Position numbers and translations under genes: made by a program. This document shows positions 31,260 to 39,840 of a stretch of DNA of 64,000 nucleotides, piece after piece. Source of the stretch: an uncultured Porphyromonadaceae bacterium. Lineage in GTDB: Bacteria; Bacteroidota; Bacteroidia; Bacteroidales; Muribaculaceae. The DNA lies in assembly GCA_947177635.1 (NCBI GenBank), contig CAMWVQ010000002.1, positions 62,001 through 126,000 of the forward strand, in the 5' to 3' direction. Positions within the stretch are counted from its first letter, which is position 1. Each line of letters begins with the position of its first letter. The notes below the pieces were generated by a model. It saw only the letters and a program-made list of their open reading frames with translations, did not search any database and was not told the origin of the DNA.

Positions 31260-31736
31260 TTATTTCAGATGACGGAACCCGACGCAAGTATAGGTTTCTA
31301 TGTTCTCGACAATATCCTCGTGATTATGGTTGGTGGCGGAGCTGTCGATGTCGAACTCCATGAAGTTCTCGCCTTCCAGTCCGGCAAGCTGCTCATGGAT
31401 CTTGTCAAGCAGCCGGAACTCGCCGATATTTTTCTGCTCCGCCCAGTCGGTCACAACATGGAGATTGATCAGCGGCTGCGCCCGGTATTCGACTCCGGGC
31501 ACGAGGGCATGCCACTTAAAGGGAACAAATTCGATGAACACTGCCGGGCGTGGCCATGGTGCCTCCTGCTCGAGGAACTCTACATTATGGTTCCATAGGT
31601 CGATGTGTTTGATCGCACGGGGATACAGTTCGTCATCCATGTCTGCTTCGTCCGGGCGTTCATAATACTCTCCGGCGGCATTGACACACAACGCTTCAAG
31701 CCGGGTTTTAAGTTTGCTGTATAATTCATCTCTCAT
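31260..31736 (-). CDS. Probable tail-terminator / head-tail joining protein
   Basis: 158 residues, mixed alpha/beta, with 'PRPAVFIEFVPFKWHALVPG' and 'INLHVVTDWAEQ', a pattern like that of phage proteins that cap the tail tube (gp37/gpU-like). It is the last gene of the leftward early operon and sits with the gpG-like gene at 31980, so a small set of virion genes appears to lie at the end of this operon. The assignment is tentative. Confidence 0.5.
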   Translation of the reverse strand: MRDELYSKLKTRLEALCVNAAGEYYERPDEADMDDELYPRAIKHIDLWNHNVEFLEQEAPWPRPAVFIEFVPFKWHALVPGVEYRAQPLINLHVVTDWAEQKNIGEFRLLDKIHEQLAGLEGENFMEFDIDSSATNHNHEDIVENIETYTCVGFRHLK

Positions 31737-31978
31737 TTTTCATCAATTTTATCGTAAATGATGTTTGCCAATTCATCCAGTCGTTTCTGCATCGACAAAA
31801 ACCAGCCCACATAATCGTCTAAATGCCCATCATATTCTTTTTTTAGTTTGTCCAGTTCCGCTTCCAGTTGAGCAGAGCGTAGCTTGTATTTGCGAAGTGT
31901 TCTTGGATAGACGTGCGTCATGTACAACATGATTATCAATGTCGCACAGATTATTGAGGTGATGATTATCGCTGTCAT
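31733..31978 (-). CDS. Small membrane protein with coiled coil
   Basis: 81 residues: an N-terminal membrane span ('AIIITSIICATLIIMLYMT') then a Lys/Glu-rich coiled coil. It overlaps the next gene by 4 bases and lies one base after the gpG-like gene. The topology is like that of an i-spanin or a small accessory lysis protein, but no lipoprotein partner is adjacent. Function unknown. Confidence 0.6.
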   Translation of the reverse strand: MTAIIITSIICATLIIMLYMTHVYPRTLRKYKLRSAQLEAELDKLKKEYDGHLDDYVGWFLSMQKRLDELANIIYDKIDEK

Positions 31979-31979
31979 T

Positions 31980-32543
31980 TCATTTAATATTGAAGTCTAT
32001 ATTGTTGATGTACTCGGTAAGGTTCTCCTCGATAATCTGCCTGACTGCTGTTTCCACTTCCGGCGACGTGCCGAGGAATTTGCGCTGCGGTATCTTGATG
32101 GTACTTCCGACCTTCATGAGTGCCATCGCTTTCCAGAAATCGGCTTCGGAGGATAGTTGGCGATTCTTTTTGTTTTGCCGGAGGGAGCCGTCTTTTCGGC
32201 GGCCGAAGGAGCCGGTAGCGGAATAATATTTGTGCCAGAAGTAACGCTTCATTCTGGCCGTCACTTTGATTTCGCCACCTTCGTTGTGAATGGCAGCTCC
32301 CGGATGGTCTGACAGAAATACGATACTGCTTTCGCGGATTTCACTGCGGATGCTCTGTCTCAAGCCACCGGAATCAACCAGTATCAGACCACCAGGGCGC
32401 GTCGGACTCTTGCGCCTCGCCCATGCCTGACTGAAGAATGCCTGCCGCTCGAAGTTTTGGTCGAACTCATCTCCAAGTTCGACCTGTATGTCGCGCAATA
32501 TGCTTCTGAAGACAGCACGAGTCTGTTGGTCAAGTTCGCTCAT
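31980..32543 (-). CDS. Virion morphogenesis protein (Mu gpG / tail-completion-like)
   Basis: 187 residues. It shows the pattern of the phage virion morphogenesis family: 'LILVDSGGLRQSIRSEIRES', 'AAIHNEGGEIKVTARMKRYF' and 'IPQRKFLGTSPEVETAVRQI'. The 'H-N-E-G-G' and 'R-K-F-L-G' segments are the conserved core. It would act in head or tail completion. It lies at the end of the early leftward operon rather than in either late operon. Confidence 0.75.
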   Translation of the reverse strand: MSELDQQTRAVFRSILRDIQVELGDEFDQNFERQAFFSQAWARRKSPTRPGGLILVDSGGLRQSIRSEIRESSIVFLSDHPGAAIHNEGGEIKVTARMKRYFWHKYYSATGSFGRRKDGSLRQNKKNRQLSSEADFWKAMALMKVGSTIKIPQRKFLGTSPEVETAVRQIIEENLTEYINNIDFNIK

Positions 32544-32797
32544 TATGGGTCGGTTTTGCGGGGTTCGTCATCGAGCATGTCGAACAGGCTTGGCGCGTCA
32601 GACGCCACGACCGGGCTTTCAGGCCCTGCCGTGGCGTTCATGATGTTATAGAAGGTGCGTTCGCTGATCCAATAGACCGGATATATGTACCTGCGCCATA
32701 TCTCGCGGTTGCTCAGTCCGTTGCGGGCGTGCTGGTCATATATCCGGTTTATCTCCTCGACGCGCTTCCTGTATGACATTCCGCGCTTTTTTGCCAT
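32543..32797 (-). CDS. Small basic phage protein, unknown
   Basis: 84 residues, with a helical N-terminal region containing 'GLSNREIWRRYIYPVYWISE' that resembles a DNA-binding helix-turn-helix, and an acidic C terminus. It shares one base with the next gene. Possibly a regulator or a small DNA-binding protein; no family was recognised. Confidence 0.6.
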   Translation of the reverse strand: MAKKRGMSYRKRVEEINRIYDQHARNGLSNREIWRRYIYPVYWISERTFYNIMNATAGPESPVVASDAPSLFDMLDDEPRKTDP

Positions 32798-32803
32798 TGT
32801 GCG

Positions 32804-33025
32804 TCAGATGATTCTTGGTTTATCCTTGCGTATCGGTTTGTACGGCCTGATGTCGAGGGTCATCTCGCAGCTCACGGTCACACGGCCGCTTCCCTCGCAC
32901 TGGAGGCACACATGGGTTTCCCCAGGCTCGTCCCCTGGCACTGCGCCGGTGCCATGGCAATTGCGGCACAGCGCGATTTTGGGTGGTCTTGTTATTTCCC
33001 TGATCATTGTATCGTGTTGTATCAA
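32804..33025 (-). CDS. Small zinc-ribbon-like protein
   Basis: 73 residues with two CxxCxG units ('LCRNCHGTGAV' and 'VCLQCEGSGRV'), the repeat found in DnaJ zinc fingers, so it should bind one zinc ion. There is no J domain. It lies 5 bases after the DUF3164 gene. Small CxxCxGxG proteins are common in phage early operons; the role is unknown. Confidence 0.7.
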   Translation of the reverse strand: MIQHDTMIREITRPPKIALCRNCHGTGAVPGDEPGETHVCLQCEGSGRVTVSCEMTLDIRPYKPIRKDKPRII

Positions 33026-33030
33026 GTTCT

Positions 33031-33684
33031 TCAGTCTACGTCTGTCATCCCGAGGGGGATTTGCCGCCAGGCTCCTTCGCCATCCTTGTACTGGGCCCGG
33101 ATGAACCTCTTGCTGATTGTGGGCTGGTAGGAGGCCTCGATGATGCGGACACCTTCCAGGAAACGTTCGTCGCCGCTCTCCTCGGCCATCTTGCGCAGCT
33201 GCAGCACCCGGCTGGCCTTGATGTTGCCCTGGCTGTCGCGGCTGAGCAGGCGCAACACGGCGTTGACCAGCGCCTTGGTGGCGTCATCCTTGGCCTGGCT
33301 CTCGATGTAGCCCTTGACCATAGTTATCCCGTCCTCGACAGTGTCGCGGTAACCGTCCAGCGTGTTCACCCCCAGGATCAGCCTGAATGTGCCGTCGGAG
33401 TTGGTGAACGTGTGGCTGAACTGGCTGTCAGTCCTCACTCCTGTTATTTCCGCCTTCATGGCCAGGATGGCCTTGAAATTTCCGAACACGGTCTCCTTGA
33501 CCTGTTTAAGGATATCGCTCACCTCGCGAAGCTGGGGTATGGCCGTCGCCACCTCCTCATCGACCAGCTCCGCGTACTGGCGCAACTGTTCCTTGCGCGC
33601 TTGTTCCCGACGCTTCTTTTCCCTTTCGGCCTTGAAGGCCTCGTACTCTTCCCGCTCCAAGGCGGTCATTTCTACCTGTTCCAT
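33031..33684 (-). CDS. DUF3164 family protein
   Basis: 217 residues from ATG 33684. A charged coiled-coil start ('EREEYEAFKAEREKKRREQA') is followed by a domain matching DUF3164, common in Mu-like early regions ('RTDSQFSHTFTNSDGTFRLI' and 'YIESQAKDDATKALVNAVLR'). Its molecular function is not established. It lies among the replication genes, which hints at a DNA-related role. Confidence 0.8.
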   Translation of the reverse strand: MEQVEMTALEREEYEAFKAEREKKRREQARKEQLRQYAELVDEEVATAIPQLREVSDILKQVKETVFGNFKAILAMKAEITGVRTDSQFSHTFTNSDGTFRLILGVNTLDGYRDTVEDGITMVKGYIESQAKDDATKALVNAVLRLLSRDSQGNIKASRVLQLRKMAEESGDERFLEGVRIIEASYQPTISKRFIRAQYKDGEGAWRQIPLGMTDVD

Positions 33685-33735
33685 TTTGTTTTTATGTTTT
33701 ATGGTTTTGTGTGATGCTTTTTGTGGCATTTGTAC

Positions 33736-34209
33736 TCAAGCCTGGCCTATTGGATTGACCGTGACGGTTGTTGCACAGGATGGTGGTGGCGGGATAGCTC
33801 TCCGCCCGGGATGGCACCGCAACCCTCCATTGCGCTCTATCGCATAGAGTCTGGCCCGCAGTTCTGGATGCTCCACACGGCTGACGCGGTTGAAGTCTTT
33901 TCCCGCGATTCGCGGGTCGCGGCACAGGGCGTTGATGCATTCCCAGTCGGAGGTGTCTACTCCCATGCGCTGCATCAGGTGGAGGGTCGCGCTGCGCTCC
34001 TTGCGGAGCTTCTCCCGGCCTCCGGTTCCCCGCTCCATATCGGCACAGCATCGGTCGTATTCCGCCTGGGTCATCTCCCTCAGGCTCTCGGTGCGGCCAT
34101 CCGTGTACTGAAGCACGATGCTGCGCTTGACCTCGTCCCGATCACCAACGGGGTTCATCTCCCGTATCGCGGTGTAGAACCGTCCGAAGTTAGTTACCTG
34201 CTGTGCCAT
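33736..34209 (-). CDS. GemA/gp16-like phage regulatory protein
   Basis: 157 residues starting at ATG 34209 (M-A-Q-Q-V-T-N-F), two bases after the previous stop. An all-helical core, 'RSATLHLMQRMGVDTSDWEC' and 'INALCRDPRIAGKDFNRVS', resembles the GemA (gp16) family of Mu-like phages, which influences host DNA supercoiling and gene expression in Mu. The match is by pattern only. The last ~25 residues are Pro- and Arg-rich. Confidence 0.6.
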   Translation of the reverse strand: MAQQVTNFGRFYTAIREMNPVGDRDEVKRSIVLQYTDGRTESLREMTQAEYDRCCADMERGTGGREKLRKERSATLHLMQRMGVDTSDWECINALCRDPRIAGKDFNRVSRVEHPELRARLYAIERNGGLRCHPGRRAIPPPPSCATTVTVNPIGQA

Positions 34210-34210
34210 A

Positions 34211-34435
34211 TCATCGACAAGTTTTATTTGCCAAATCAACGCATACTTCGGCATAGTATCGCCCAAGCCACATCATAGCCTCGTCAATTTTAGTCTTCAC
34301 CATAGCCAGTTCTCGTGTTGCCCCTGTCGCAGCCATCATATCAAGATTGCAGATAGCTGTCCTAAGCAGCCCTGTTAAGTTGGAACACTGTGCGTCAAGA
34401 GCCTGTAGCTCAACAACTGTCAATTTCTTTGCCAT
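34211..34435 (-). CDS. Small helical phage protein, unknown
   Basis: 74 residues, all-helical, with 'TVVELQALDAQCSNLTGLLR'. It sits 11 bases after the P-loop ATPase gene and is immediately followed by the GemA-like gene. No motif was recognised. Confidence 0.55.
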   Translation of the reverse strand: MAKKLTVVELQALDAQCSNLTGLLRTAICNLDMMAATGATRELAMVKTKIDEAMMWLGRYYAEVCVDLANKTCR

Positions 34436-34446
34436 AATTTTACTTT

Positions 34447-35103
34447 TTATTCGGTTTCCAATCTATCGTTACCTTGACGGTTGCGTTGTCTGCGCCCCCA
34501 GTAGCGTTCCGCGCCTTCCTCCCAGATTATATAGTGTCCTTTAGGGCCGAAGAAGCGGCCTTTAGACACCGCCTTGAAGCCTTCGACGAATATCTTCTGG
34601 TCGGCGTCGAACATCACCTTGCGTGCTGTCCGGCCATCGGGATTCCGCCCCTCTGCCTGGCTGACGAAGATGATCAGTTTGTTGCGATGTCGGCTGACGA
34701 AGTCGGCGTACTCGGCGGCGCTCAGACCGGTGTACTGGAAGCTGTCTACTATGTAAAAATCAGGGCTTTTAGGCTTCGACATCCTCGCGTCGAGCTCCTC
34801 GACAGGTTCGCGGTTTAGCAGCAGAAATCTGCCTCCGGTCTCCTCCATCCTGTTCTGGACGAGCGTCTGTTGCATGCTGAGGCTCGTCCCCTGCTCGAGG
34901 CTGTCATACGCGACACGACCGAACTTGCACAGTTCCTTGGCAAGCTGCATCAGGAACCCCGTCTTCCCGTTGCCTGACTGTCCCCAGACAAACCAGATGC
35001 CGGTCCGTTCCGGTTGCCCGAAGGCGTCAGCCCAGGCCCCGGTGAAAGGAATCACCCTCTTCTTCATTTTCATCACTTCGCTTGCTGAATATGCTCTTGC
35101 CAT
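34447..35103 (-). CDS. P-loop ATPase, RecA-like, replication region
   Basis: 218 residues. Walker A 'GQSGNGKT' (~residues 41-48) and a Walker B-like 'PDFYIVDSFQ' (~115-120) define a RecA/DnaB-type ATPase fold. There is no helicase N-terminal domain, so it is a single-domain ATPase. It follows the MuB-like gene by 45 bases. It may help load replication proteins or act on transposition intermediates. It is a distinct gene from MuB, and its specific job is unknown. Confidence 0.7.
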   Translation of the reverse strand: MARAYSASEVMKMKKRVIPFTGAWADAFGQPERTGIWFVWGQSGNGKTGFLMQLAKELCKFGRVAYDSLEQGTSLSMQQTLVQNRMEETGGRFLLLNREPVEELDARMSKPKSPDFYIVDSFQYTGLSAAEYADFVSRHRNKLIIFVSQAEGRNPDGRTARKVMFDADQKIFVEGFKAVSKGRFFGPKGHYIIWEEGAERYWGRRQRNRQGNDRLETE

Positions 35104-35148
35104 TTTGCTCTTTGTTTGAATAGTGTCTGAATGGTGGTTGAAAGCTGT

Positions 35149-36036
35149 TCAAATGTTGTTCTCATCCGTGCCTGCCGCCCTGACGCGTTTCTCACGGTGG
35201 ATGGCGCCTTTGACACAGCGCAGGTCGAATCCGTTCTTTTCCGACGAGGCGATGATCCTGGCCACCGTCCGCCTGTCGCTGATCCCGTTGGCCTGGCATA
35301 TGGCGGCCACATCGACTTCCGTTGTAGGATCGAGGTTGAAGAACCTGCGCCCTATGCGGGAGTATATCTCGTTGTAGCCTTTGCGGTTGGCGTTCACCCC
35401 GCGCTCGATGCGGGCCTCGATGTAGGAGGTTGACATGAACACTATCCCGCATTTCCCCTCGAGGTGGTTGTAGATGTTGATGAAGTAATGGAAGACGTTG
35501 TCGTTGAGCTTGTCGCCCTCGTCGAAGACAAGCAGCGGGGAGTCCATCCGGGAAATCTGGGCGATGCAGGCCTCGAGCATCTCCCGTATCCGCAACCCGG
35601 CCCCGCGCAACCCCACCTTGCGGGCTATCTCCCGGATGAAGTCGCTCTTGCGCATGTCCTCGTCGCAGAGCACCACGAAGACCTCCCTGTTCTCACGGGC
35701 GTAGATCTCGGCGGCGGTGGTCTTGCCGCATCCGGCGTCCCCAACTATCCACCTCACATTGCGGAACTGCTGGGCGTCGGAAAGCGCCGCCTGTACCTCC
35801 TGGAAGGTTCCGGTCTCCACGACCTGCCATCCCCCACGCCCGGCTCCGGAGATGAGCTGCTCTTTAAGCGACAGGAACATATTGTCGCTGACGCTGCGGT
35901 AGTCGCCGGCCAGGATTACGCTCAGTGTGGCCGGGGAGATTCCCCTGAGGCTGGCGGCAGCCTTGTTCTGGCTGGGATATTTGGCCACATATTCCCTCAG
36001 CGCTTGCGCTATGATGTCTTTTTCCTGATGTGTCAT
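35149..36036 (-). CDS. MuB-like transposition target-selection ATPase
   Basis: 295 residues. A helix-turn-helix-like N-terminal region (residues ~10-60, 'NKAAASLRGISPATLSVILA') is followed by an AAA+ domain: Walker A 'GDAGCGKTT' (99-107) and Walker B 'LLVFDEGDK' (168-176). In Mu, MuB binds target DNA in an ATP-dependent way, delivers it to MuA and gives immunity to nearby insertion. It directly follows the transposase gene, as in Mu. Confidence 0.85.
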   Translation of the reverse strand: MTHQEKDIIAQALREYVAKYPSQNKAAASLRGISPATLSVILAGDYRSVSDNMFLSLKEQLISGAGRGGWQVVETGTFQEVQAALSDAQQFRNVRWIVGDAGCGKTTAAEIYARENREVFVVLCDEDMRKSDFIREIARKVGLRGAGLRIREMLEACIAQISRMDSPLLVFDEGDKLNDNVFHYFINIYNHLEGKCGIVFMSTSYIEARIERGVNANRKGYNEIYSRIGRRFFNLDPTTEVDVAAICQANGISDRRTVARIIASSEKNGFDLRCVKGAIHREKRVRAAGTDENNI

Positions 36037-36078
36037 TGGTGGTGGTTTGTTTTAGTCTGTTGATGGTGGTTGTCTGTG

Positions 36079-38217
36079 TCATAATTTTCCGGCGACTCGG
36101 CGTTGGTCGATGCGGATTTTCCCGTCAATCGGGTCAAGTATCATGTTGCTTATGGCCTTGCCGACACGCCCGGGCGACAGATCTTCCGGATCCAGGCTGT
36201 ATTTCCGCGTCCGGCGGCGCACCTCGAGGTCGATTTCACGCTCGACATCCTTCTGGCGCGTGACCCCGGCGAGCTTGGGACGCCTGAGCCCTTGCTGTTC
36301 CATGGCGGTGCCGTGCTCGCGCTCGATGACGCGCCCTTCTACCTGCCGTGCCACCCGGTCCTCTGTGTTGGCCTTGATGTTGGCCAGGATGAAGGCCCGT
36401 TCCTCCGGAGTCTGCTCTTGTATGTTGCGGTGCACCACGAAGTAGGTGCCGGCTATCCTGGCGAAACGCTCGCGGCCATCTGGGTCTTTGGTGTAGAGCC
36501 TTACAGATCCCGGCTCATACGGGTCGTAACGCACTATGAACTTGCGGCCGCGGTTCTCGCGCAGGAATCCATGGTCTGGCATCCCGTCCTCACCGTACAC
36601 CTCGTAGCGGTAGGTCTTCCCTTTTACTGTGAGCCTAAGCCCGCTGTCGGTGTAAGTAACCAGCCTGTCAGCGGTGAGCCAGAACATATCAACCATGTCT
36701 CCCACGGTGACCTCGGGAGTCTCGGGGTTGACGCTGCTCCGATACATCTCCAGGCGGCTCTGTCCGGTGGCGTGATGGAGACTCTCGTTCCATTCCTTTC
36801 GGGCCTTGGCGTAGGCCTCCTTGAGTTCCTGGAGGGTGTAAAGCTTGTCGACATTGGCCCTGATGCGCTCGAGGTTGGGACGGCTCTCCGCCTTCCTCGC
36901 GGTGATGTTCTGCCCGGTGAAGCGCCAGTCCTTGTGCAGCACCTGCGCCTGGAACCGCCCGAAGACGCTTTCTATGGTCTTCGACTGGCCGCTGTATGGG
37001 GCCGTAGGACGGTGGACGTGGGCCGCGATCCGGTCGAGGAAGGCGCCGATTTTCTTGTGGCCGCCCTGGTTGTCGTGCACCAGCTCGTAAGGTTTGTGCC
37101 CCGAGGCTTGGATGGCCATGCGGTAGGCGTGATATTGCGCCTCGTAGTCCTCGTTGTCGGAGATGTGGTAGCCGAGCATCACCTCGGAATACGCGTCGAT
37201 GACCTCGTATACCTGCATCGTCCGGGCCTGCCAGCCTTTCCCCTCGACCCACTCCTTGTAATAGAGGTTGAGCTTCGTGCCGTCCCCATACCAGAGGGAG
37301 TCCCTCATTGACGGCATCACGGTCTGGTTCTTGCGGCTGTAACGCTGGTGGGAGGCAAGCTCCCCGTGGACGGCGTCGTACCACAACGGCTCTATGTCGG
37401 GACGCTTCAGGTACTGGGTCAGGCTCTGGAGGCTTTTCAGGGGCTTCCACTCCAGGAAACCATCCTTGCCACGGTTGCGCCGGTTGACGGCATCCACCTC
37501 CAGGTTGTACCTGTCGAGTATCTGCCTGTTGGTGTACACCGGCACGGAGCTCCTTTTCAGGGCGACGATGAACCTGCCGGCCTCCGGGGTGATTATCGCC
37601 GTGTTGGAGTTGCCGATCTTCCCGCTGAGCAGGCATCGGTACCCCTTCTGGCGGTAAGTCCTGATTTTCGACTGCAGGCGCCTGATGCTGGCCGGGAGCG
37701 TGTGCCCGTAGGCGCACCGCATCTCCTCGTAGACCTCGCCGATAGTCTCCTCCACGCTTTGCGCCGGGCCATTCAACGCCTTGCGGTAGACGCTGGTGTC
37801 GTCGAGGATTTCCACCAAGCGGTTAAGCACTGAGGCGTTTGTCGTGTATTCCCGGATTGTCTCTTCCGTGAGGCGCGTCTTCCGGCCTCCCTTCTCATAG
37901 GTGTAGTCCTCGAAGAATTTCCTGGCGTCGTTGTCGACGGCGACCTTCAGCCGCTCTCTGAGTGCCTCCTTCCGGAGGAGTTCCCCAGGGTCGCCGTAAC
38001 GTTCCTCAAAACGCAGGCGATAGCATTCGCGGAGCTTGTAGTAGTCTATGCGTGCGCAGGTGCCCAGACCTCCAGCCCGGGACACGCGCAGCTCGGGATG
38101 ACGATAAAGAGTTTTATCTAAAGTTCCTCTACTCATAACCGGCTCGCCATCACGGGCTGATGTCAGCTCGTCATACGTCACGCATATTATTCCATTATGC
38201 AGCTCCATCTCGAACAC
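36079..38217 (-). CDS. MuA-like DDE transposase
   Basis: 712 residues. The rve/DDE core is complete: Asp312 in 'WYGDGTK', Asp382 in 'VHDNQGG' and Glu416 in 'KTIESVFGRFQ'. The N-terminal ~250 residues are helical with DNA-binding character and should recognise the end motifs. The C-terminal part has the beta-barrel of Mu transposases ('VTVGDMVDMFWLTADRLVTY') and a basic tail that may contact MuB. It would cut the phage ends and join them to host DNA, for integration and for replication. Length is close to MuA (663). Confidence 0.92.
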   Translation of the reverse strand: MFEMELHNGIICVTYDELTSARDGEPVMSRGTLDKTLYRHPELRVSRAGGLGTCARIDYYKLRECYRLRFEERYGDPGELLRKEALRERLKVAVDNDARKFFEDYTYEKGGRKTRLTEETIREYTTNASVLNRLVEILDDTSVYRKALNGPAQSVEETIGEVYEEMRCAYGHTLPASIRRLQSKIRTYRQKGYRCLLSGKIGNSNTAIITPEAGRFIVALKRSSVPVYTNRQILDRYNLEVDAVNRRNRGKDGFLEWKPLKSLQSLTQYLKRPDIEPLWYDAVHGELASHQRYSRKNQTVMPSMRDSLWYGDGTKLNLYYKEWVEGKGWQARTMQVYEVIDAYSEVMLGYHISDNEDYEAQYHAYRMAIQASGHKPYELVHDNQGGHKKIGAFLDRIAAHVHRPTAPYSGQSKTIESVFGRFQAQVLHKDWRFTGQNITARKAESRPNLERIRANVDKLYTLQELKEAYAKARKEWNESLHHATGQSRLEMYRSSVNPETPEVTVGDMVDMFWLTADRLVTYTDSGLRLTVKGKTYRYEVYGEDGMPDHGFLRENRGRKFIVRYDPYEPGSVRLYTKDPDGRERFARIAGTYFVVHRNIQEQTPEERAFILANIKANTEDRVARQVEGRVIEREHGTAMEQQGLRRPKLAGVTRQKDVEREIDLEVRRRTRKYSLDPEDLSPGRVGKAISNMILDPIDGKIRIDQRRVAGKL

Positions 38218-38228
38218 TTGCTATCGGA

Positions 38229-38588
38229 TTAAAGGGATGCCGCCCGAAGCTGTATTGCCGGAATGTCGGCAACCTTGACGTCATCATACTCGGCGACCAC
38301 ATTGTCGCCGATTGTGACATATCCCTTGCCGGTGGCCTTGTCAAGCTTGATGGAGGCTCCGTTGATGAACGACTGCATCATGTTGCCCTCGCTGTCATAA
38401 AAGCACTCCGACTCCGCTACAATGAGGTGAGCTTTGCAGCCCATCTTGCGGGCCGCCATCCTTATCTTGCGGGCGAGCAGAGAGTCCGAATTGAAGGTCA
38501 ACGCCTTGCGCACCATTCTGTCAGTGCAATCGAATATCTTCTCCAGCTTGCGGCTCTGTTCAGCCGTGACGGTGATGGATTTTTTCAT
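38229..38588 (-). CDS. Small early phage protein, possible DNA-binding
   Basis: 119 residues. The N-terminal half is helical ('EQSRKLEKIFDCTDRMVRKA', then 'NSDSLLARKIRMAARKMG') and looks like a small DNA-binding domain. The C-terminal half is strand-rich. It lies between the early promoter and the transposase, the place of Ner-type regulators in Mu. Role unproven. Confidence 0.6.
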   Translation of the reverse strand: MKKSITVTAEQSRKLEKIFDCTDRMVRKALTFNSDSLLARKIRMAARKMGCKAHLIVAESECFYDSEGNMMQSFINGASIKLDKATGKGYVTIGDNVVAEYDDVKVADIPAIQLRAASL

Positions 38589-38595
38589 TTTGATT

Positions 38596-38832
38596 TTAGT
38601 TATATGGTTGTTGTTCCTTGTTCAATTGGCGGTTGATTTTCTCTATGGCTTTGCCAAGATGGAAATGTCCGGCGACGAGGGCTTGGTAATTTCTATTGAA
38701 ATGGGACTCCTCGTCATCGTGAGTCTCCTCGAAGCGATCCAGAACGTTGTCTGCATCCTCGAAATTACGTTGCAAGGTGTTAAGGAGAACTTTCACTACG
38801 TTCTCGACCATGATCTCTGACTGTCGTTTCAT
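38596..38832 (-). CDS. First gene of the early operon, unknown
   Basis: 78 residues, helical and acidic with several His residues ('DRFEETHDDEESHFNRNYQA'). It begins 117 bases downstream of the leftward early promoter. No family recognised. A regulatory role in the lysis-lysogeny switch is possible by position. Confidence 0.6.
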   Translation of the reverse strand: MKRQSEIMVENVVKVLLNTLQRNFEDADNVLDRFEETHDDEESHFNRNYQALVAGHFHLGKAIEKINRQLNKEQQPYN

Positions 38833-38890
38833 TGCATTCAGTTTTTAGCTTTGTGGAAGAACTCGGACTCGAACCGATAACTCCTTAAAT

Positions 38891-38922
38891 TTTGTCTATC
38901 TCGCGGCTTTTTCGTATCTTTG
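38891..38922 (+). promoter_or_regulatory. Repressor promoter
   Basis: TTTG (38891-38894) and TATCTTTG (38915-38922) with a 20-base spacer match the Bacteroidota -33/-7 consensus. It faces the repressor, whose ATG is at 38974. Confidence 0.75.
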
Positions 38923-38948
38923 ACCGCTGTTCCATCAGGAACTCGATG

Positions 38949-38980
38949 CAAAGATATACGAGATATTTTGATTATGCAAG
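38949..38980 (-). promoter_or_regulatory. Leftward early promoter
   Basis: On the minus strand TATCTTTG (38956-38949) has CTTG 20 bases upstream (38980-38977). It overlaps the start of the repressor gene and faces the repressor promoter, so the two transcription units start toward each other and overlap by about 30 bases. Confidence 0.65.
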
Positions 38981-39735
38981 AAAATACGCAAGAAAAATCA
39001 ATTGTAAAGCAAAATATTTTGCTTTACCTGAAACAGCGAGGAGTTTCTGAATATAAATTTTATCAAGACTCAGGTATTACCCGTGGTATACTGAAGCAAC
39101 CTAACGGAATTAGAGAAGATAACATTGCGAAATTTCTCGCCTATGCGCCAGAGGTCAATCCGACCTGGCTTTTGACTGGAGCTGGCCAAATGCTCAATTC
39201 TGAAGAGGCTATTACGTTTGAAACCTCTCCAGTTAAGGCTTCCACACAAGCACATAAACACGTCATGAAGCCTTCCTCAACATTGCTGTTTGCTACAGAA
39301 TACGAATCTTTAATTACCAAGGACACCCCTGGTGCAATCCCTTTAGTCTCTGAAAAGGCCGCTGGAGGATTGATAAATGACGAAAACACGAATATCAATG
39401 AACGTGATGTAATAGGGTACTATGTGATTCCAAAATTTCGTCATTTGAATGTCGACTTCTTGATAGAGGTATATGGCGATTCAATGGTGCCGTTCATATA
39501 TCCCGGAGACATTATCGCGTGTTCGATAATTCATGAGTCGAGATTCATACATTGGAACAAACCACACCTTATTGTGACACATGAGCAGGGGATGATTGTA
39601 AAACGGCTACGCAAAAGCACCGAACCCGGCTGTCTGTTGGCTGTCTCAGACAACGCGGAATATGACCCTTTCGACATCCCTAAGAATGAGATTGCGGGCT
39701 TGGCACGTGTTGTAGGTGTCATACATATTGAGTGA
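38974..39735 (+). CDS. LexA/cI-like phage repressor (helix-turn-helix plus S24 peptidase)
   Basis: 253 residues from ATG 38974, 51 bases after the -7 box. N-terminal HTH (~10-75: 'VSEYKFYQDSGITRGILKQP'). C-terminal S24 domain: Ser170 in 'VYGDSMVPF' and Lys210 in 'MIVKRL' form the catalytic pair. An Ala-Gly bond at 130-131 ('SEKAAGGLI') lies where cI and LexA cut themselves. It should bind operators near 38890-38980, hold the lysogenic state and be inactivated in the SOS response. This differs from Mu c, which is not an S24 protein. Confidence 0.9.
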   Translation: MQENTQEKSIVKQNILLYLKQRGVSEYKFYQDSGITRGILKQPNGIREDNIAKFLAYAPEVNPTWLLTGAGQMLNSEEAITFETSPVKASTQAHKHVMKPSSTLLFATEYESLITKDTPGAIPLVSEKAAGGLINDENTNINERDVIGYYVIPKFRHLNVDFLIEVYGDSMVPFIYPGDIIACSIIHESRFIHWNKPHLIVTHEQGMIVKRLRKSTEPGCLLAVSDNAEYDPFDIPKNEIAGLARVVGVIHIE

Positions 39736-39840
39736 AATATACCAATCCACTGCATATAAGAGATTTTCAATCTACTATAATTTCAATAGTCAGTATTAAT
39801 ACAATATAGGAAAGACCATGTCTGAACAAAATAACATCTT

